Origin: Sialis fuliginosa
Lineage: Eukaryota > Arthropoda > Insecta > Megaloptera > Sialidae
NCBI GenBank assembly: GCA_961205875.1
Contig: OY540820.1
Span: forward strand, 12,524,001-12,588,000
Direction: 5' to 3'
DNA length: 64,000 nucleotides
Below the pieces are notes generated by a model that was given only the letters and a program-made list of their open reading frames with translations, was not told the DNA's origin and searched no databases. A program made the position numbers and the translations under genes. Positions 1 to 12,900 of the stretch are shown in pieces; position 1 is the first letter of the stretch; the number at the start of each line of letters is the position of its first letter.

Positions 1-889
1 TCTTTTGTCTATCCACTATTATTACATAGTTATGTTATGTTCTTTTTGTTTTTCATTTATTTTTAACGAGTATGGGGGTGGCTAAAACGAAATGTAACAT
101 TTGTTTATGATGTAGTATGTAAATTAAAAAATAATATTTTAACAATATCAGACGAATTCATAATAATTCTTAAAAATCTCTACTTTTATAAATTTGCAAG
201 CTCTATTTGTATTTGGGTTTCAACCCATTTGTTAGTTTGTCAGAATCATTGTCCGTCTATTCCGAATAAACTCAAAAACTATAAAAACCGATTTTTATGT
301 GATCTTTTCACAGTTACTAATTGTAAGCCATCAAGGAGTTGACAATAAATTACATTAGCAGTAATCAGTAACGTGGCCGGATTGCCCGGAAGAGTGTAGA
401 GCGAGAGCTGGCTGCAAAAAAACTAGCCTATCGAGTAACAGGGTAAAAAAATTGTATACTAAGGCGTGTGGGGTGTCGAAATGTAGATCTCAATTAGTAG
501 AATATGACCATATTTTTTTTTTAACTCAAAATGGCATCAGCAGGGGTCTTCAAACAGTATTTTATTTTGCGCCCCACCCCCTCAAACTATAATTACTGGC
601 TCAAAAAATCTGAAAAAAATTTGGTAACGAGGCTTTGGTGGGACTACCACATACTAAAGTCAACAATATCTTTTTAAATTTTGGAATAATAGGAAGGGGC
701 GTCATATAATATTTTATTTTTATTTAATATTACTAAAAAAAGAAAGAGGGTTAATTTCCGCTGCTTTGGTTATACATTTTAACATGTCACATGCCTTGAT
801 ATAAAAAAAATATTTTTATTACATAGCTTTAGCTCCTTAGTACCAAAAAAGGAGGTAAATAGGCTTTATTTTATTAAGAAATAAGACAG

Positions 890-1165
890 GTGTCATTCGG
901 GGCGTTTAATGTGGGCAAATTTAGAAAAATCGATTCAAAAATCAAAGATCGGAGCTTTAAAAATCGATTTTTTTATTAAATCAAATCAAAATTGAAAACC
1001 CTAAAATGAAATTATTAATTACTGTAGATTTGGACACCCGTTATCAATGATTAGACGGTAGGTGGTAAATCCAATAATTTATTCGAAAAGCCGCGGTGCC
1101 CCCAGAGACGCGGGGCTCCTAGCATTTGCTACTCCTGTGACATGGTTAATCCGGCACTGATTTTA
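890..1165. repeat. hAT-like repeat fragment, inverted copy at 6660-6895
   Basis: The stretch from GTGGGCAAATTTAG through an AAAATCGATTT block to TGTAGATTTGG and the GGACGGTAGGTG-like block reappears in reverse complement at 6690-6895. The right end carries TTAATCCGGCACTG, which matches the start of another hAT-like element at 51760. Both copies lie in gaps, one on each side of DNAJC11. Confidence 0.55.
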
Positions 1166-1786
1166 TTGCCGAAACCGCTAAATTCTGTTAAGTATTCTAT
1201 ACATGTAAACGGCCACGGTGCCATAAATTCTTTTCCATTCTAAATAATTATCTGTTACAGATTGAATTACAATATATAACACACAGTTATGTTATATAAT
1301 ATGGGGTCATTATTCAAGTATTACGTATAAGCACATTTTTGTTTACCCCCCCCCCCCCCCCCCAATGATAAGATGAAGCTTTTTGTTTTTATTAAAGTGT
1401 TTTTTTTCTTCTAATTATTTTAATTAGTGAATAATAGTGAGAAATATAGACATTTTTCTAAAAGGGGAATTATTTTATCAAATAAGCCGACATGACAAAT
1501 ATTGAAAATAATTTTTTTTAACACTTTTATATACTTCTAGATTCCAAATAATCAAACTAGGTACAAAACATTATTTAGGTATTTACTTTAAATAAACTAG
1601 ACCAACTTATAAAATGTATACAATAAAACATAAAATTGTATATCCCTGAACACATGTATAAGACATATTATTATGTGCGTGTATTTAAAGTTTATTTAAA
1701 GCTAAACCCATAGGATAGGCCCATAGTGTTTCAGGAAGTTGAAGTTGAAATAAATAAAAGTTGAACAAATTTTATACACATTTAGA

Positions 1787-2216
1787 AAAAAACATCTGTC
1801 AAGTGAACAATGCTTCCTCGTGATAAATTCGTCAAAGAGAGTTAATTATCAAACAAATTTAATATTAGACAATTTCAAATCTTTGTAAGGGAATATTTTG
1901 TGGTGATCTATATTATAGGAAATTTAATGCTCTACAAAGATTCTATAAAATTTTCACGTAACGTGTCTTCCTTGAGATATCTTCAAATATTTTAAGGTGT
2001 CACCCCTCCCACTTACACACGATTTAAATAATTTTGAAATTGGGCCGTCTTCAAGCCAGACCCAACCAACCAATCAAGGCACACACACACACACACACAG
2101 AAAAGACAGACACTTAAACGATCACAAAGCTTCTCGTATCTTAGATATAGCGAGGAAGAAAAAATTTCCATTAAGTCCTGGACTAGTCCTGGATAAATTA
2201 ACTAATTAACATTATC
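1787..2216. repeat. Dispersed repeat A, copy 1
   Basis: It shares several blocks in the same order and orientation with 14996-15597 in a GIGYF intron: AACATCTGTCAAGT, a GTCACCCCTCC block, a TCAAGCCAGACCCAACCA block and CGATCACAAAGCTTCTCGTA near the right end. A CA microsatellite occupies 2080-2099. No open transposase frame is visible, so this looks like a non-autonomous interspersed element. Confidence 0.6.
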
Positions 2217-2265
2217 GACAATATTTAATTTTATAAAAAAAAATTAGATAGATTATTTCATTCCC

Positions 2266-2432
2266 CAGTGGCGTAGTAACGAGGGGGGTTTTGGGGTCGA
2301 AACACCCCCGAAATATTCAATGTTCTTAAAAACCGTATGTTTTGAGAATACATCAGTTCAAAATACCTTCAAAAAATTTAACTCATGTATTTATCCCCCC
2401 CCCCCCCGAAAATTTTTCTTACTACGCCACTG
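2266..2432. mobile_element. hAT-type MITE, CAGTGGCGTAG ends
   Basis: CAGTGGCGTAGTAACG at the left is mirrored by CTTACTACGCCACTG at the right, giving terminal inverted repeats around a 167-bp body with runs of G and C. CAGTGGCG-type ends are typical of hAT elements. The flanking 8-mers match only partly, so the insertion is not recent. Confidence 0.6.
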
Positions 2433-3628
2433 CCCCTCCCTCTTTCCGTGGCGAAATAAATTCCCTCCCAGGCCAAAATATAATAATTTTTATATCCTAC
2501 AATTATTTTTCAGTATAACTATGTAGTAGAAATATTCTTTTTCCTACATAGTTTAAACGCAAGTTAAAATATGTAGTGCGAATTAATTTGGTCATTCAAC
2601 CGCTAAATATTGTCATTGTTCAATGAATTGTATCTTTGGCAAAATTAGATTCGGTTTGATGTTATTTTGAACAATAGAAGTTAGATGATTGTTAATTAAA
2701 ATTCGATTTTCAATTCAAATATTGAATATTTTCACACAAATTTTTAATAATCCACTCTACTTATTGCCATCTGTTGATAACCGGTTGCACTTATATTTCA
2801 AATGCAACTTAACCTCAAAAGTATTTACTAAATAACGTTAAAATTTTAACATTTGTATAATTTCAAAAAGAAAATAAGTAATAAAAAGTACAATAACTTA
2901 CCTCTGAATAGTTTACTTTAACTGTATTCATTTTTCATAAGTGTATCAATATTTGAAATACATAACACTATTATTTTAACTGTTTTAGTTTTTTAATAAC
3001 TGACACACAATAAATTATATGAAACTACTTTCTAAACACTACCATATAATTGATTAAATGTTTTTTTAATAAAGAAAATCGTATATCACACGCCATTTCA
3101 TTTATATTAATTAATAAATAAACGTTAATTATTTAAAGAAATGACATCCCGCACAACTGAAGTCAAAATCACCACTACCTTCATGTTTTCATATAATTTT
3201 ATTTATTTATAAAATTAATTTTTATTCTGTGGTACATATTAGCATATTTAAACAATATTAGGGAATTTTCCAAATGAAAATATAACTACATATTATTTAC
3301 ATTGCTAATTTATAATTTAAAAATTTCATATTCGAATGTTCAGTGTCGCCATCTATTACAAATTTCCATTGTTATTTATCTCAATTGGTTCTTCAGATTT
3401 CAGATAAATTATTTCAACAATTTTGAAATTCTATTATTTTTTATTAAAACTTCAGAAAATGTGCAAAGAAAATATGTATTATTAAATATTTTAGATATTT
3501 TTAATTATGATCACTATTTTTACGGATTTAAGATATAAAATCTTATCTTATGTAAGTGAATATTAAGATGAAGATTTATTTTATTAAAAAGTAAAATTGT
3601 AATATCAAGTTATTTATATTCTTTGAAC

Positions 3629-6506
3629 ATGGATTTCGATTCCGAAGAGGAAAATATTATAGATGAAGATTATTACGCATTTTTAAACGTTTCTAGAGAG
3701 GTAAGACATAAAAATAATATAATTGTTAAAAAAGAATTACCATGTGTCAAAAAATCTAAAAGGTTATAGTTTTTATTAATTTTATCAAATTAAGTATGCA
3801 TCAATTATAAAAAATAGGCGTACCATCTAATTAACTACAGCACAAAATTAGTATTTTTGCTGTACTTTCAAGTAGTTAATCAATTTAATCAAAGTAATGA
3901 ATTAAGGTTATTTTTTTATAAAGGCAACAAACGAAGAAATAAGTAACGCTTATCGAAGACTAAGTAGATTATATCATCCAGACAAGCATGTTGATCCTGA
4001 TAGAAAAAAGGAGGCAGAAGTATTATTTAACAAAACCAAAAAAGCTTACGAAGGTAAGTTATCTACTTTTCATTATAATGTAATAATTGTTAAAGTATAT
4101 CTTACGTTATTATATTATTTAATATGTTATTTTAATGGTTTAATAAAATTGTGTCATTCATGTTAATATTTAAAATCATTATTTAGTTCTATCGGACGGT
4201 CACAAAAGAGCAATATACGACAGCATCGGAGTACGTGGACTTGTAACTGAAGGATGGCAGATTGTAGAAAGAACACGAAGTCCGGAAGAAATCCGAGCTG
4301 AATATGAGCGACTCGCTAAAGAACGGGCAGAACGTAGATTACAACAACGTACAAACCCACGTGGTTCTGTCACCGTTAGCGTCAGGGCGACTGATTTATT
4401 TAATAAATACGATGAGCAATCTTTAGAATATGAGTAAGTAGTTAAATGTTTATTGGCATAATTACTATGCATGTTTAACATTTATGTACCCTTTTAGAGA
4501 TGATAGCTTTTTTCCATCGATTGAAGTATCAGGAATGAATTTTTCACAGTCGGTGGAAATGCCATTAACAGTTAGAGATACAGCTACTTTATCTGGACAA
4601 CTTGGTACTCATAATGGAACAGGTAACTTATTTCAGTGTATTTTATCCTTTACTTGAACTGGTCAGATAAATTTAGAGTTAGTAAAGTACTTTTCATAAT
4701 AATAAACAAAAATTTAATTGTATTAAACTATTTTAATTTTATTCAGGTGCCGGTGGAATAAACTTATCATGCCGGCGATTATTGTCAGAGAAAGGGTGGA
4801 TGGAAGTAGATTTAGGAGCAGGAAATGGACCTGTCTTGTCCATAAAAGGCTTTCGTACTTTAACACGGAGGATATTTTCAAATGGAGCTACTATTTTACA
4901 GTTTACACCACAAGGAATAAGACCAGGACTTGTAGGCAGTAAGTATATTGTTATATCGTATAATTTTTCATGATTTAATATAAATCTTGTTTTCAGCATT
5001 AGCGACACAATTAGATAAGCACACAGTTGGATATTTAACATACAGAGGAGGGATTCAGTCTTCAATGACAACGACAATTGTGAGAGATACTGGTAAATTA
5101 TTGATCTTAATACATTCACTTCACTACCAAATATTTTAATTTTAATACATTTTTAAAGTATTTTAATATTGAAAACATTTTCAGAACATTCGATGGCTAA
5201 TTTCACTCTTCTATTTGGGATTCCGCATTCTTATATTTTGATTAGTTACACAAGAAAAATGTTGGAACAAGAAATGAAGCTACGATTAACAGTAAAGTAA
5301 TAACAAAAATCAAAATCCTTTATTGAATTAGTTTTTATGAAAATATAAATAATTTAGGTTAGGTACTTTTGGTGGAATTCTTGAATATGGAGCTGAGAAG
5401 AAAGTTTCAAAACATAGTACGTTGTCAGCATCGGTTTCTATCGGAATACCTACAGGAGTTATTCTTAAAGTCAAGTTAGTGAATTTTTTTAGAATAGTTG
5501 TAATACAATATTTTGTGGGTTTTTATTTTAAATAATATATATTTTTAGATTTGTGCGTGCCAGTCAAACCTATTCATTCCCGATCCATTTATGCGATGAA
5601 GTATTACCATCTCCTGTATTTTATGCAACGGTAGCTCCTTTGGTAATTTATGCTGTTGTGCGTAAATTAATAGTTGAACCTTATGTGAAGAATCAAGAAG
5701 AAAAAGCTAAGGAAAAACAGCGTGAAGTTAATCATGCTAGGTTATTTTTATACTTTTAAATAATTACTTTCAAGTAAAAATAAACTATTATAACGAGGTA
5801 CCAGACATAAATTTTACAATTAGTGTTTTATTGTTTATGGATTTTAATAAAGTAGTTTTAAATCAACATGCAATCCATCGACAATACAAAATAATTGTAT
5901 ACCTCATAAAAATATTGTATTTTTATTAGGTAGTAATTCTTTGTAATATTTTTTGATCTAATTTGTAATTTTTCATAGGATGGTGGAAAAGCGTCGTGAA
6001 GCATTATCTGCCGTAGAGTTAATGAAAGCCACATTTGCTAGAGTTCGTTCTGAAGAGGAAGGACGTAAAGGACTTGTTATTATTAAAGCTTTATATGGAC
6101 AAATATTAAAAGGTATAATTTCACATAATTATTTTTTATAAAAATTATTGTAGTTGTTATAATTATTTTAAGGTTTAATTTTTTATAGATGATTCACCGA
6201 TATTAACTGAAGAAGTACAGAGTTCTGAAGTAATTGATGTTACAATTCCATTACAGTGTCTTGTAAAAGACAGTAGACTGATACTGCATGATGCTTCCAA
6301 GGTATCATTATTTATATTAAAATTCTTTATCTTACAGTTGTAATATTTGTATTTTCATTCTATTTCAGAGTCAATTGCCAGGCTTTTATGATCCTAGCGT
6401 TGGAGAAAAGAAATCTTTGTTGGTACAATATTTTTTCCGAACTATACAACATGAAATTTTAATATCTGATAACGAACCACTTAGAATACCAAAACAATGT
6501 ATGTAA
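3629..6506 (+). CDS. DNAJC11: DnaJ homolog subfamily C member 11
   Basis: Twelve exons are inferred: 3629-3700, 3924-4053, 4187-4433, 4498-4622, 4747-4938, 4997-5092, 5185-5296, 5358-5474, 5549-5740, 5979-6112, 6189-6301 and 6369-6506. They join in one frame to 555 residues, close to the roughly 559 of human DNAJC11. The J domain is N-terminal, with the HPD catalytic triad at residues 42-44 (RLYHPDKH). A long beta-rich middle ([15 protein letters not shown]-like block) and a C-terminal DUF3395 region follow; a hydrophobic stretch near [16 protein letters not shown] may contact membrane. The family sits at the mitochondrial outer membrane and associates with the MICOS/SAM bridging complex that shapes cristae; that role is known for the family and not shown here. 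The start is the only in-frame ATG ahead of the J domain. A polyadenylation signal AATAAA lies at 6572-6577. Confidence 0.93.
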
Positions 6507-6659
6507 TAATTTTAAGTAAAAAATTAATACATTTAAAAATGCAGTCATACATTGCTTTTTCATTTAATATCAATAAAAAAATATTGGATTCTTACTGTCA
6601 AAATAACGTACCTACTTTCTTAGGTTATCCAACCAAAATCCCATTACTTTAATTAACAA

Positions 6660-6895
6660 ACCAGGTAGTGGCGACGCTAAGGGGGGTGACACCCAGAGTG
6701 GTGTTATTGGATTTGCACCTACCGTCCAATGGTTGATATGGGGTGCCCAAATCTACAGTAATTAATATTTTAATTTTAGAGTTTCCGATCTCAATTCGAT
6801 TTTACCGAAAAATCGATTTTTAAAGCTCGGATCTTTAATTTTTTTAATCGATTTTTCTAAATTTGCCCACATTAAATTGAGAAAAGTTTGTCTGT
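6660..6895. repeat. hAT-like fragment, inverted relative to 890-1165
   Basis: It begins with AGTGGCGACGCTAAGGGGGG, the same type of end as the element at 46785, then runs through GTTATTGGATTTGCACC, GCCCAAATCTACAGTAATT and the AAATCGATTTTTAAAGCTC block that is the reverse complement of the copy at 890-1165. It lies 150 bases past the DNAJC11 stop, so it may be in or just beyond the 3' UTR. Confidence 0.6.
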
Positions 6896-7424
6896 AAAGT
6901 GGTGTTTTATTATATATACCTCAAAAAAAAATTAAGGGATAATTAAAAAAAGCAAAAAAAAATTCAAATTTTCAGTTATATCTTTGCAACAAATTATTAG
7001 ATTTGCATAAACCAAAGTTCATTATGATTATTTTTCTAATTTAATGTGAAGTGAAGTATGGCTGTTTGAACAAAATATAAAAAATTAAATGAACAACATA
7101 TATTTATGTAAAACTATCTCATTTACAGCACATCGAGTCAACAACACCTAATAATTTTTTAAAATTTGATCAATAGTGTTTCCAATCAACAGCCTTATAG
7201 AAAAATGGATACAAGGTTGTTTGAGTTAGATATTATTATAGTCATATTTAGGCTCCTGTTATAACAGATTATGTAAAAATATATATAATGCAGTTTTGAT
7301 ATTGTGTTATTTATTTATCTTTATTTTAGGCATTGACCTGAATACACAAGTTTTTTTTTCTATTTTAAAAATGATGAAACTATGGATCACTTCTAAAGTT
7401 GAATCTACCAATATGTTCTTTAAA

Positions 7425-7645
7425 TCATGATTATAAAATTTTATCTACTATAATTCAGTCATATAAGTATTTTTCTCTTCACAGTGCTTTCGAAGTCAAT
7501 ATGGGGTACCTCTGATCTCTGTGTATAGAGCTAGAAGTGGAAATTTACTACTGAAGTAATATTGACTTTGGAAACATTGTGCTGGGAAAACTACTCATAG
7601 GACTGAATTGTGGTAGATAAAATTCAATAAGCATGATTAGATCTG
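7425..7645. mobile_element. Foldback MITE in the DNAJC11/C1orf50 gap
   Basis: The left arm (about 7428-7505, with ATCTACTATAATTCAGTC and CGAAGTCAATAT) is the imperfect reverse complement of the right arm (about 7548-7640, with ATATTGACTTTGG and GACTGAATTGTGGTAGAT). The loop is about 40 bases. No frame longer than a few dozen codons is present. Family not assigned. Confidence 0.55.
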
Positions 7646-8051
7646 TGCCAAATTCACCAAATCCCATTTTCGATAAGAATAGTGCGAGGTTAATAAAATT
7701 ATTTAGAAAATTGAAGATTGTAATAAAAACAAAATGCTCTTACTATTCCAACACAATATATATTTGATAAATTTTATACCATATTTGTATACATTACTAT
7801 TTTATTTTACAAATAAATAATTATGATCAATTGTTATCCAATACGCCATATATATTTCTTGATACTTAAACTTATTTATTTAATATTATAAAATCAAAAA
7901 AAAAATATATTATACAAAAAATTGATTGCAATTTGCTTTAACATCTAGAAATCATCTACACATATTTTCTAGTTTATTTAAAATATAAAAATAAATGCAC
8001 TATTAATTATATTATGTAAAATTGAGATTCTAAAATATATAATATAATTAA

Positions 8052-8808
8052 CTATAATATATCCATCGGTTGAGTTATTGCTGCAAAATATGAACTTTCA
8101 CTGGTGTTTAATAGTTTTTTAATTTGATGCATTTGTTTATCAACAATTTCTATTTTATCTTCAGGTGTCCAAGACTGATCTACTTCTAATCTATATGCAC
8201 CTAAATATTCATGCGGACATGTACCCCAATCCTATTGATAAAATACACATATAAAGTTAAAGGTAAATTAATTAAGGAATTGTGCCAACTTACATTAGGA
8301 GATAGCATACTAAAATATTGCTGCCCTGAGGGTCGCCTGTAAAGATAATAAACATTGCCAGGTATTTTCTTAAAATTACAAGCTGTGTGATGAAGAGATG
8401 TATTCTTTTTAGCTTCTTGCAAAATATTTAATGCTTGTTGTTTCAAAAATGTCATCTAAAAATAAATTAGTCAATAGTTTCAAAACTAATTATACTTAAT
8501 TCATATTTAGCATACCTGCTCTGCGATCACTTGTAATTTGTTGGAAGTTGTAGCCGATACATAAGAATCAGCTTTTTCAATTTCCATGGCAAGTTCAACA
8601 AGATCATCACAATTTTTTTTTGCTATTCGACACGAATTCACTAAAGTGATTCCTCCTGGATGATCATTTCTTTCCACTAATGCAACTGAATAAATAAATA
8701 TAAAATGTTTTATTTTTATATCATTTCAATAGTATTTTTAATAGGTACATTACCTTTCTTATTTGAAATATCGCAATTGCTACCAGTTGTAAACATTGCT
8801 CTTTTCAT
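8052..8808 (-). CDS. C1orf50 homologue (DUF2452 protein)
   Basis: Four exons on the minus strand (8754-8808, 8516-8685, 8294-8455, 8052-8231) join to 188 residues; human C1orf50 has 199. Diagnostic shared blocks are [10 protein letters not shown], a [20 protein letters not shown] stretch, [14 protein letters not shown] and [15 protein letters not shown], followed by DQSWTP. The strongest conservation lies in the His/Cys and Tyr-rich middle, around residues 90-150. The molecular role of DUF2452 proteins is not established, so no function is given. The gene ends tail-to-tail with DNAJC11 and starts head-to-head with GIGYF. Only the first few residues upstream of the conserved core are uncertain; the start is the first ATG after the divergent promoter region. 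Confidence 0.88.
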
Positions 8809-9931
8809 AATGTTAACGATAATAACATAACAGATAAATAAATATCTATTTTTAGGTTATGACTATTTCGGAAACTCAAAATACTTCCTTTTGATTGGTT
8901 GTTTATATATTGCGTATAGGAAACACATGAAAATGAGCTAGGTGCGTTTTTTAGCGAAATAAATTGTTGGATTTCTATTATCTTATTTATTAATTTGTAA
9001 TCACATGACATTGATATTTTTAAATATACAATATTATAAAATGATGTTGCAAAGAAAACATATTATTTTGAGTAAAAATGGCAAGATATATTTATAAATA
9101 TTATTATAAAACGCAATATGTTACGCATGTGACGTTTAAACGCACGCGCACGCAATTCCCGTTCAGCCATATTGATGTTAATCATCTCAGTGTGTACTCC
9201 AAAGCAGGTATTTTCCATATTTTGACTAAATCGCTCGATGTAATTATCCCATTTAGCATTTCATTAACAAAACATTAAACAATTTAAATGGCTTTTAGAA
9301 ATAAACACTATTGCATTTAGTCTTGAAAGATATTTTAAAACTATTTTATGTGCCACCTAAGCTATTGCCTGAGGCTTTAATTATAATTTTATCTTGATTT
9401 TAATATGTTTAAAGTATCTTTTTGTTTGATTAATGTTCATGTGATTTTCTGCAGTATTTAATTGACATATTACTTAACTTTATGTTGGATAGTTAAAAAT
9501 AGTTTGTGCTCCATATTTAGTCAAAGTATTTGATGAATTGTGCTGAAGTTTCATTGTGATTGATAACATTACAATTTCTTTGTATCAGTTTATTATCAGA
9601 TTGAACGTGGCCGTTGCTGTTATTAAATTTTCAAAAGTCGACGATGCCGGTTTGTACCTAATTATTTATAATTTAATAGGATTATAAGTTTATTTTTGTA
9701 AGTGTAAAAACACACTTAATATGGTATCAAAACAATTACTTAATATACATTTACATACATTACATTGGTATTCAAAGATCATTTTGTATGAAATACATTG
9801 AAGCTTCTACAACAAATTATCAATATATATGTTAATATTAATTGTTAAATATAATGTTTAACATTTAACGTTAATACAGGTAGTACTCTTTATTAAACAA
9901 AAATGATTATTTATAGTTACAGTTCATCAGA
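8809..9931. promoter_or_regulatory. Shared divergent promoter region, C1orf50 / GIGYF
   Basis: The two start codons face away from each other across 1.1 kb. A GC-richer island at 9120-9207 has GTGACGTTTAAACG (a CRE-like word) and CACGCGCACGC, and ends in AAAGCAG followed by a GTATTT donor. I read it as a probable non-coding first exon of GIGYF; a second possible 5' exon lies near 9595-9649, ending CGATGCCG before GTTTGT. Both 5' exons are inference. Confidence 0.4.
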
Positions 9932-12900
9932 ATGACCGATTCACTTAATTTTGGACCCGAGTGGCTTCGCAACCTTTCGTCAGAAGGTACCACAGGCACT
10001 AGTTCTGGAGGAGGGACAAAATACCAACTTGCGGATCACAGGTACCAAAATTAATTCATAACCGCATTTTTTTTTATAAATCATTGTTGGAAAATTATAC
10101 ATATTTATATAATCAAACATAAACGTATAATTTACTATTCGTAGTCCTATATGACTTTCAGTTAATATGTATTTAAAAATTTTCATCTATTTATTATTGT
10201 ATTTATTAATTTATATTTTAATGTTAAGTGAAATGATTATCACGTGTAAGGACCATACAAATCAAAATAGGAAACAGTTATGTTGTAAAATATGAAATAT
10301 TAACTAATGTAAATGTTACATTAATCAATATGCATGCCAACTTGAAGCGTCTTTCAAAAATACCTGAACGAAATTTTTAATTTAATCAGTTTTTATATAT
10401 ATTAATTATATATAAGGCGGATATTGCATATTGTATCCCACTGATGGCAAAATTAGTAATGTGACCCCTTTTTGGCATACACCAATTAAATGATATTGGT
10501 GTCTTTGATAAAAAACCTTACTGATATAAAATTATGGATCGGATATAATATAGAATACTTATAATAGTTGGTATTACCAAAGAAGACCGAGCTTAGAAAA
10601 GTAATCACATGTCACTATGCATATGAAGCTTTTTATTTGAAATGTTGTATAGTTTGTGAAAATATAGAGTATTTTTATGTGCCACTCTCTTTATACTAAA
10701 ACTATAGTCTGCCATTTCAGTTTTGTTAGAGATGCAGCATTCTAATAATGAACTGGATGAATGTTTGTTTTCAGCCCAGTGACAGGTAGAGCAATAATGA
10801 TTCTTAATTTTTATTCTTATTTATTAAAGGTCATATTCTAAAATTCATATATATTATATAAATGTGCTTGTTGTTTGCACTGTTCTTCTTTGGTGGAGTG
10901 GATTATATTTTAGTTTCTAAAATTCACTTGTATGAATACTTTCTAATCGTTTCTGTTTAATTGATTTGTGATAAAATTTTTACAAAAACGTTGAAAAATA
11001 ATATTTTAGTAACTTAAATTTTACTATTTGATTATGAGAGTGGAAGCGTTGCTCCCTGTTACATATGTGTAGAATTATGTTAATATTTATAGATACGGTA
11101 GAGAAGAAATGTTGGCATTGTTTGAAAAAGGACAGAGGGCACCAGAACTATTAGAAAACTTTTCTGCACTTTATGTAGAACATTCACAACTACCTCTTGC
11201 CCTAATTCCAATGACAGAAGATGAAACTGTAAGTCCTTATTTTTAAATTTACATTAACACAATCATATAAATCAACATAAAGAAATTAATTAGTATTATA
11301 AAAAAAGAAATTTTTGTTTTTGAAACTGGACATTAGTCTTGTTATATTCTAGTTATTGTTTCTTATTTCAAAAATGGCTGATATTTAAAAGGTTAAGCTA
11401 TTTTGTCACACCATACCTAACAGTATATATTTACATTTATTTAGCGTCTGTGGCAAACTCGTGCACCACCACCAAATGCAACACGAGGCCGGGGCACTTC
11501 GTTAGAGCGTGGTAGAGGACGCGGGCGTGTAGGTACATATCACCCGAGCTACTCGAGATCCAGTTCAAGTTACGAGGGGTGGCCGGAGAGGAATGGGGGC
11601 GGGGAGCCCACCGAGTGGGGTGGCAGTCCTCGTAAAGAAATAGGTTTGGTACGGGGTGGTTCGGTGGATAACTGGAGGCGTAATAGGACGATGGGCGAGG
11701 AGGACGACGGTTGGAGAGCTTCGAGTACCCAGAGAAGTGATAAGTGGGGTAAGTGTTATATTTCAATAAATTGTTTCAATGGTTACATAAAAATCTCAAA
11801 GCGACTAAACCTTTTTTCTAATTTTATATAGAAAACTTTCAATTCATTATAATAAATATATCAATTCAAGAAACATTTGTTTTATACATAGACTTAAGTA
11901 TAGTTAAAACAACATTTTTTTTATTAATCATAAATGTAGCTAGGGTTCCTTGCACTCCTGGCAAGAACCTGTACTAGCACCCTTGATATTCAAAAAAATA
12001 ACTGTTTTACTATCTTTTAATGGATGATATTTCTGCTCTTTGTAGGGGTCTGTTTTGCCAATCCCTAGCTACGCCTCTGACTCTTCAAGTACTAAAATTA
12101 ACTAATTGGATGGGCTTAGTCCCACTGCCTCATGTAGCGTTCATTTAACTTTTTATAAGTTTTATTTTGCTTAGTTTTAAGTAATACAATAAACTAACCT
12201 CTTAAGTACTACTTATAGCAGGACTGGCCAACCCATGGCCCGCAGCCACATATGAACAAATTATGTTCTATAATGTTTTTTTAAGTATCACTGGTTTTAA
12301 TTTCTCGTTTTTTTTAAAATAACATTTAAAATATTTTTATTAATGTAACTTAACTAATAATTTTATTTATTAGATAGATAGAAAGAAAGAAAGAGACTGT
12401 ATTTAAAGTAAATATAAATTACATTACAGGAGGGTTGGTAATGTATATATAATTGTATTACTGTGTTTAATGTATTATTAAATTTTCTCTTAAGTTATTA
12501 CTATCCAAAATCCTATAAAAAAATTTTATGTTCATATATTTAAGGGTTGAGAGATGGAAGGTTAAAACTCCTATTATAAATCTATTGGTGTTTTTATATA
12601 TATTACTCTATGATTATTAATTCCGGAGATATAAGATTTCAAAAGGTGACATATTTAAAATATTAAAATGAAAGTTATTAGAAAAAAATTCAATAAGTAT
12701 GATATTCATTGTAATGTCAGATATCTAACAAATTATGGAAACAAATTTTATAACTTATTTTTATTTATGTGAAGCTCTCGAAAAAATTTAGACTGGCAAT
12801 GCGACTCGGGGACCAATTTGGATTAGCCAAATTTACTTTTGTATAAAATGCCCTCATATATATAAATTAACTTCTTAATTGTGATGGTTAATATTTCATT

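Larger units (their letters stand above)
1..3628. other. AT-rich intergenic left flank
   Basis: No gene could be supported here. The stretch is AT-rich and holds pieces of several repeat families, listed separately, plus an 18-base run of C at 1346-1363. Its last 300 bases must contain the promoter of the DNAJC11 gene. I saw no convincing TATA box or CpG-rich promoter there. Confidence 0.6.

Noticed and set aside
1346-1363. 18-base C run as a possible regulatory element
   Set aside because: A homopolymer with no flanking structure; probably slippage and possibly of uncertain length in the assembly.
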